DNA of 6,438 nucleotides, from the NCBI GenBank assembly GCA_902782895.1, contig CACZPA010000146.1:1-6438 (forward strand), given 5' to 3'. Both the position numbers and the translations under genes were made by a program. Source of the DNA: an uncultured Eubacteriales bacterium (GTDB taxonomy: Bacteria; Bacillota; Clostridia; Lachnospirales; Bianqueaceae). Shown piece after piece: positions 5,980-6,438 of the stretch. Position 1 is the first letter of the stretch. Every line of letters begins with the position of its first letter. The notes below the pieces were generated by a model. That model was not told where the DNA came from. It saw nothing but the letters and a program-made list of their open reading frames with translations, and made no database searches.

Positions 5980-6002
5980 CACCGTCAGCGCACTCTCTCG
6001 AA

Positions 6003-6007
6003 AGGAG
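6003..6007 (+). promoter_or_regulatory. Ribosome binding site of the DUF5058 gene
   Basis: AGGAG lies 6 nt before the ATG at 6014. The 34-nt gap after murD holds no terminator or promoter that I can see, so co-transcription with murD is likely. Confidence 0.75.
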
Positions 6008-6013
6008 AACATT

Positions 6014-6438
6014 ATGGAACTGCTTGCTCAGCTGAACAGTCCCGTCCTCTACCTGATCTGCGGCGGGATCATCCTGTTCGTCGCTGTGATCTGTATCGTT
6101 TTCGCCGTACGCGCCTACCGTATGGGCAAAGCGATGGGGATCGATGTCAGCAAAATGAAACGCGTCATTACGGCAAGCGCGACCTTCGCGGTCCTGCCGA
6201 GCGTCGGTATTCTCCTTGGCGTTATCGCGCTCTCCGGAAGCCTTGGCACTCCGTGGCCCTGGCTTCGCCTGTCGGTCATCGGCGCGCTGCACTATGAAAC
6301 GCAGGTCGCCGAAGCGGCCTCTGAAGCGGTCGGCATCGGTGGTCTTTCGATCGCGAATATGACGCCGGAAGCCTTTACAACCATCGCGCTGCTCATGAGC
6401 TTCTGCATCATGTGGGGCATGGTTCTGGTCATTTTCAA
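6014..6438 (+). CDS. DUF5058 family membrane protein, C-terminus cut off by the window edge
   Basis: The first 141 residues of an integral membrane protein are present: MELLAQLNSPVLYLICGGII and onward. Three hydrophobic segments are visible, at about 10-33, 54-75 and 122-141. After the first comes a basic loop (RAYRMGKAMGIDVSKMKR, 34-51), consistent with a cytoplasmic side. Between the second and third segments is GTPWPWLRLSVIGALHYETQ (79-98). I recognise the NSPVLY start, the basic loop and the PWLRLSVIG motif as typical of DUF5058, a family of roughly 230-250 residues with no established function; this assignment is from memory and moderately sure. There is no cleavable signal peptide. It follows murD by 34 nt on the same strand with its own AGGAG, so it is likely co-transcribed, but a link to cell-wall synthesis cannot be claimed from this. 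Confidence 0.8.
   Translation, partial: MELLAQLNSPVLYLICGGIILFVAVICIVFAVRAYRMGKAMGIDVSKMKRVITASATFAVLPSVGILLGVIALSGSLGTPWPWLRLSVIGALHYETQVAEAASEAVGIGGLSIANMTPEAFTTIALLMSFCIMWGMVLVIF

Noticed and set aside
4363..6012. A 549-codon open frame antisense to murD
   Set aside because: It covers murD and its promoter region completely, matches no family I recognise, and murD has all family motifs on the other strand. Long antisense frames are common opposite GC-rich genes with biased codon use.
1..6438. CRISPR array, tRNA/rRNA genes, insertion sequence or riboswitch
   Set aside because: No spaced direct repeats, transposase motifs, terminal inverted repeats or recognisable RNA-gene folds were seen; nearly all of the sequence is housekeeping genes.

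Overview
The window looks like chromosomal housekeeping DNA from a Gram-positive, GC-rich member of the Bacillota, most likely a Clostridia-class anaerobe (inference). The evidence is the set of neighbours (an Asp23/Gls24-family gene directly before nusB and xseA; efp close to aromatic-amino-acid genes; a YqeG-type HAD phosphatase; a DUF5058 membrane protein), strong GGAGG-type ribosome binding sites and sigma-A-type promoters with 17-nt spacers. No species can be named from this sequence alone.

Layout. Positions 1-4457 are read on the minus strand and 4594-6438 on the plus strand, with one divergent promoter region between them. In minus-strand transcription order: yqeG (4457-3945) overlaps aroE (3955-3035) by 11 nt, and aroE is followed after 1 nt by aroK (3033-2497). 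After a 79-nt gap with its own promoter comes efp (2417-1851), which ends at a clear intrinsic terminator (1798-1769). A second strong promoter (1671-1643) then starts the Asp23-family gene (1591-1217), nusB (1210-746) and xseA (746 to beyond position 1), all tightly packed. On the plus strand, murD (4597-5979) has its own promoter and is followed after 34 nt by a DUF5058 membrane protein that runs off the right edge.

Functions. aroE and aroK carry out consecutive shikimate-pathway steps (3-dehydroshikimate to shikimate to shikimate 3-phosphate). EF-P relieves ribosome stalling at polyproline. NusB acts in rRNA antitermination, XseA is the large subunit of exonuclease VII, and MurD adds D-glutamate to the peptidoglycan precursor.

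I found no new multi-gene system. The points most worth a second look are small: a dyad that overlaps both -35 elements of the divergent yqeG/murD promoters, an unexplained hairpin at 1716-1749, and non-standard active-site motifs in MurD and AroE.
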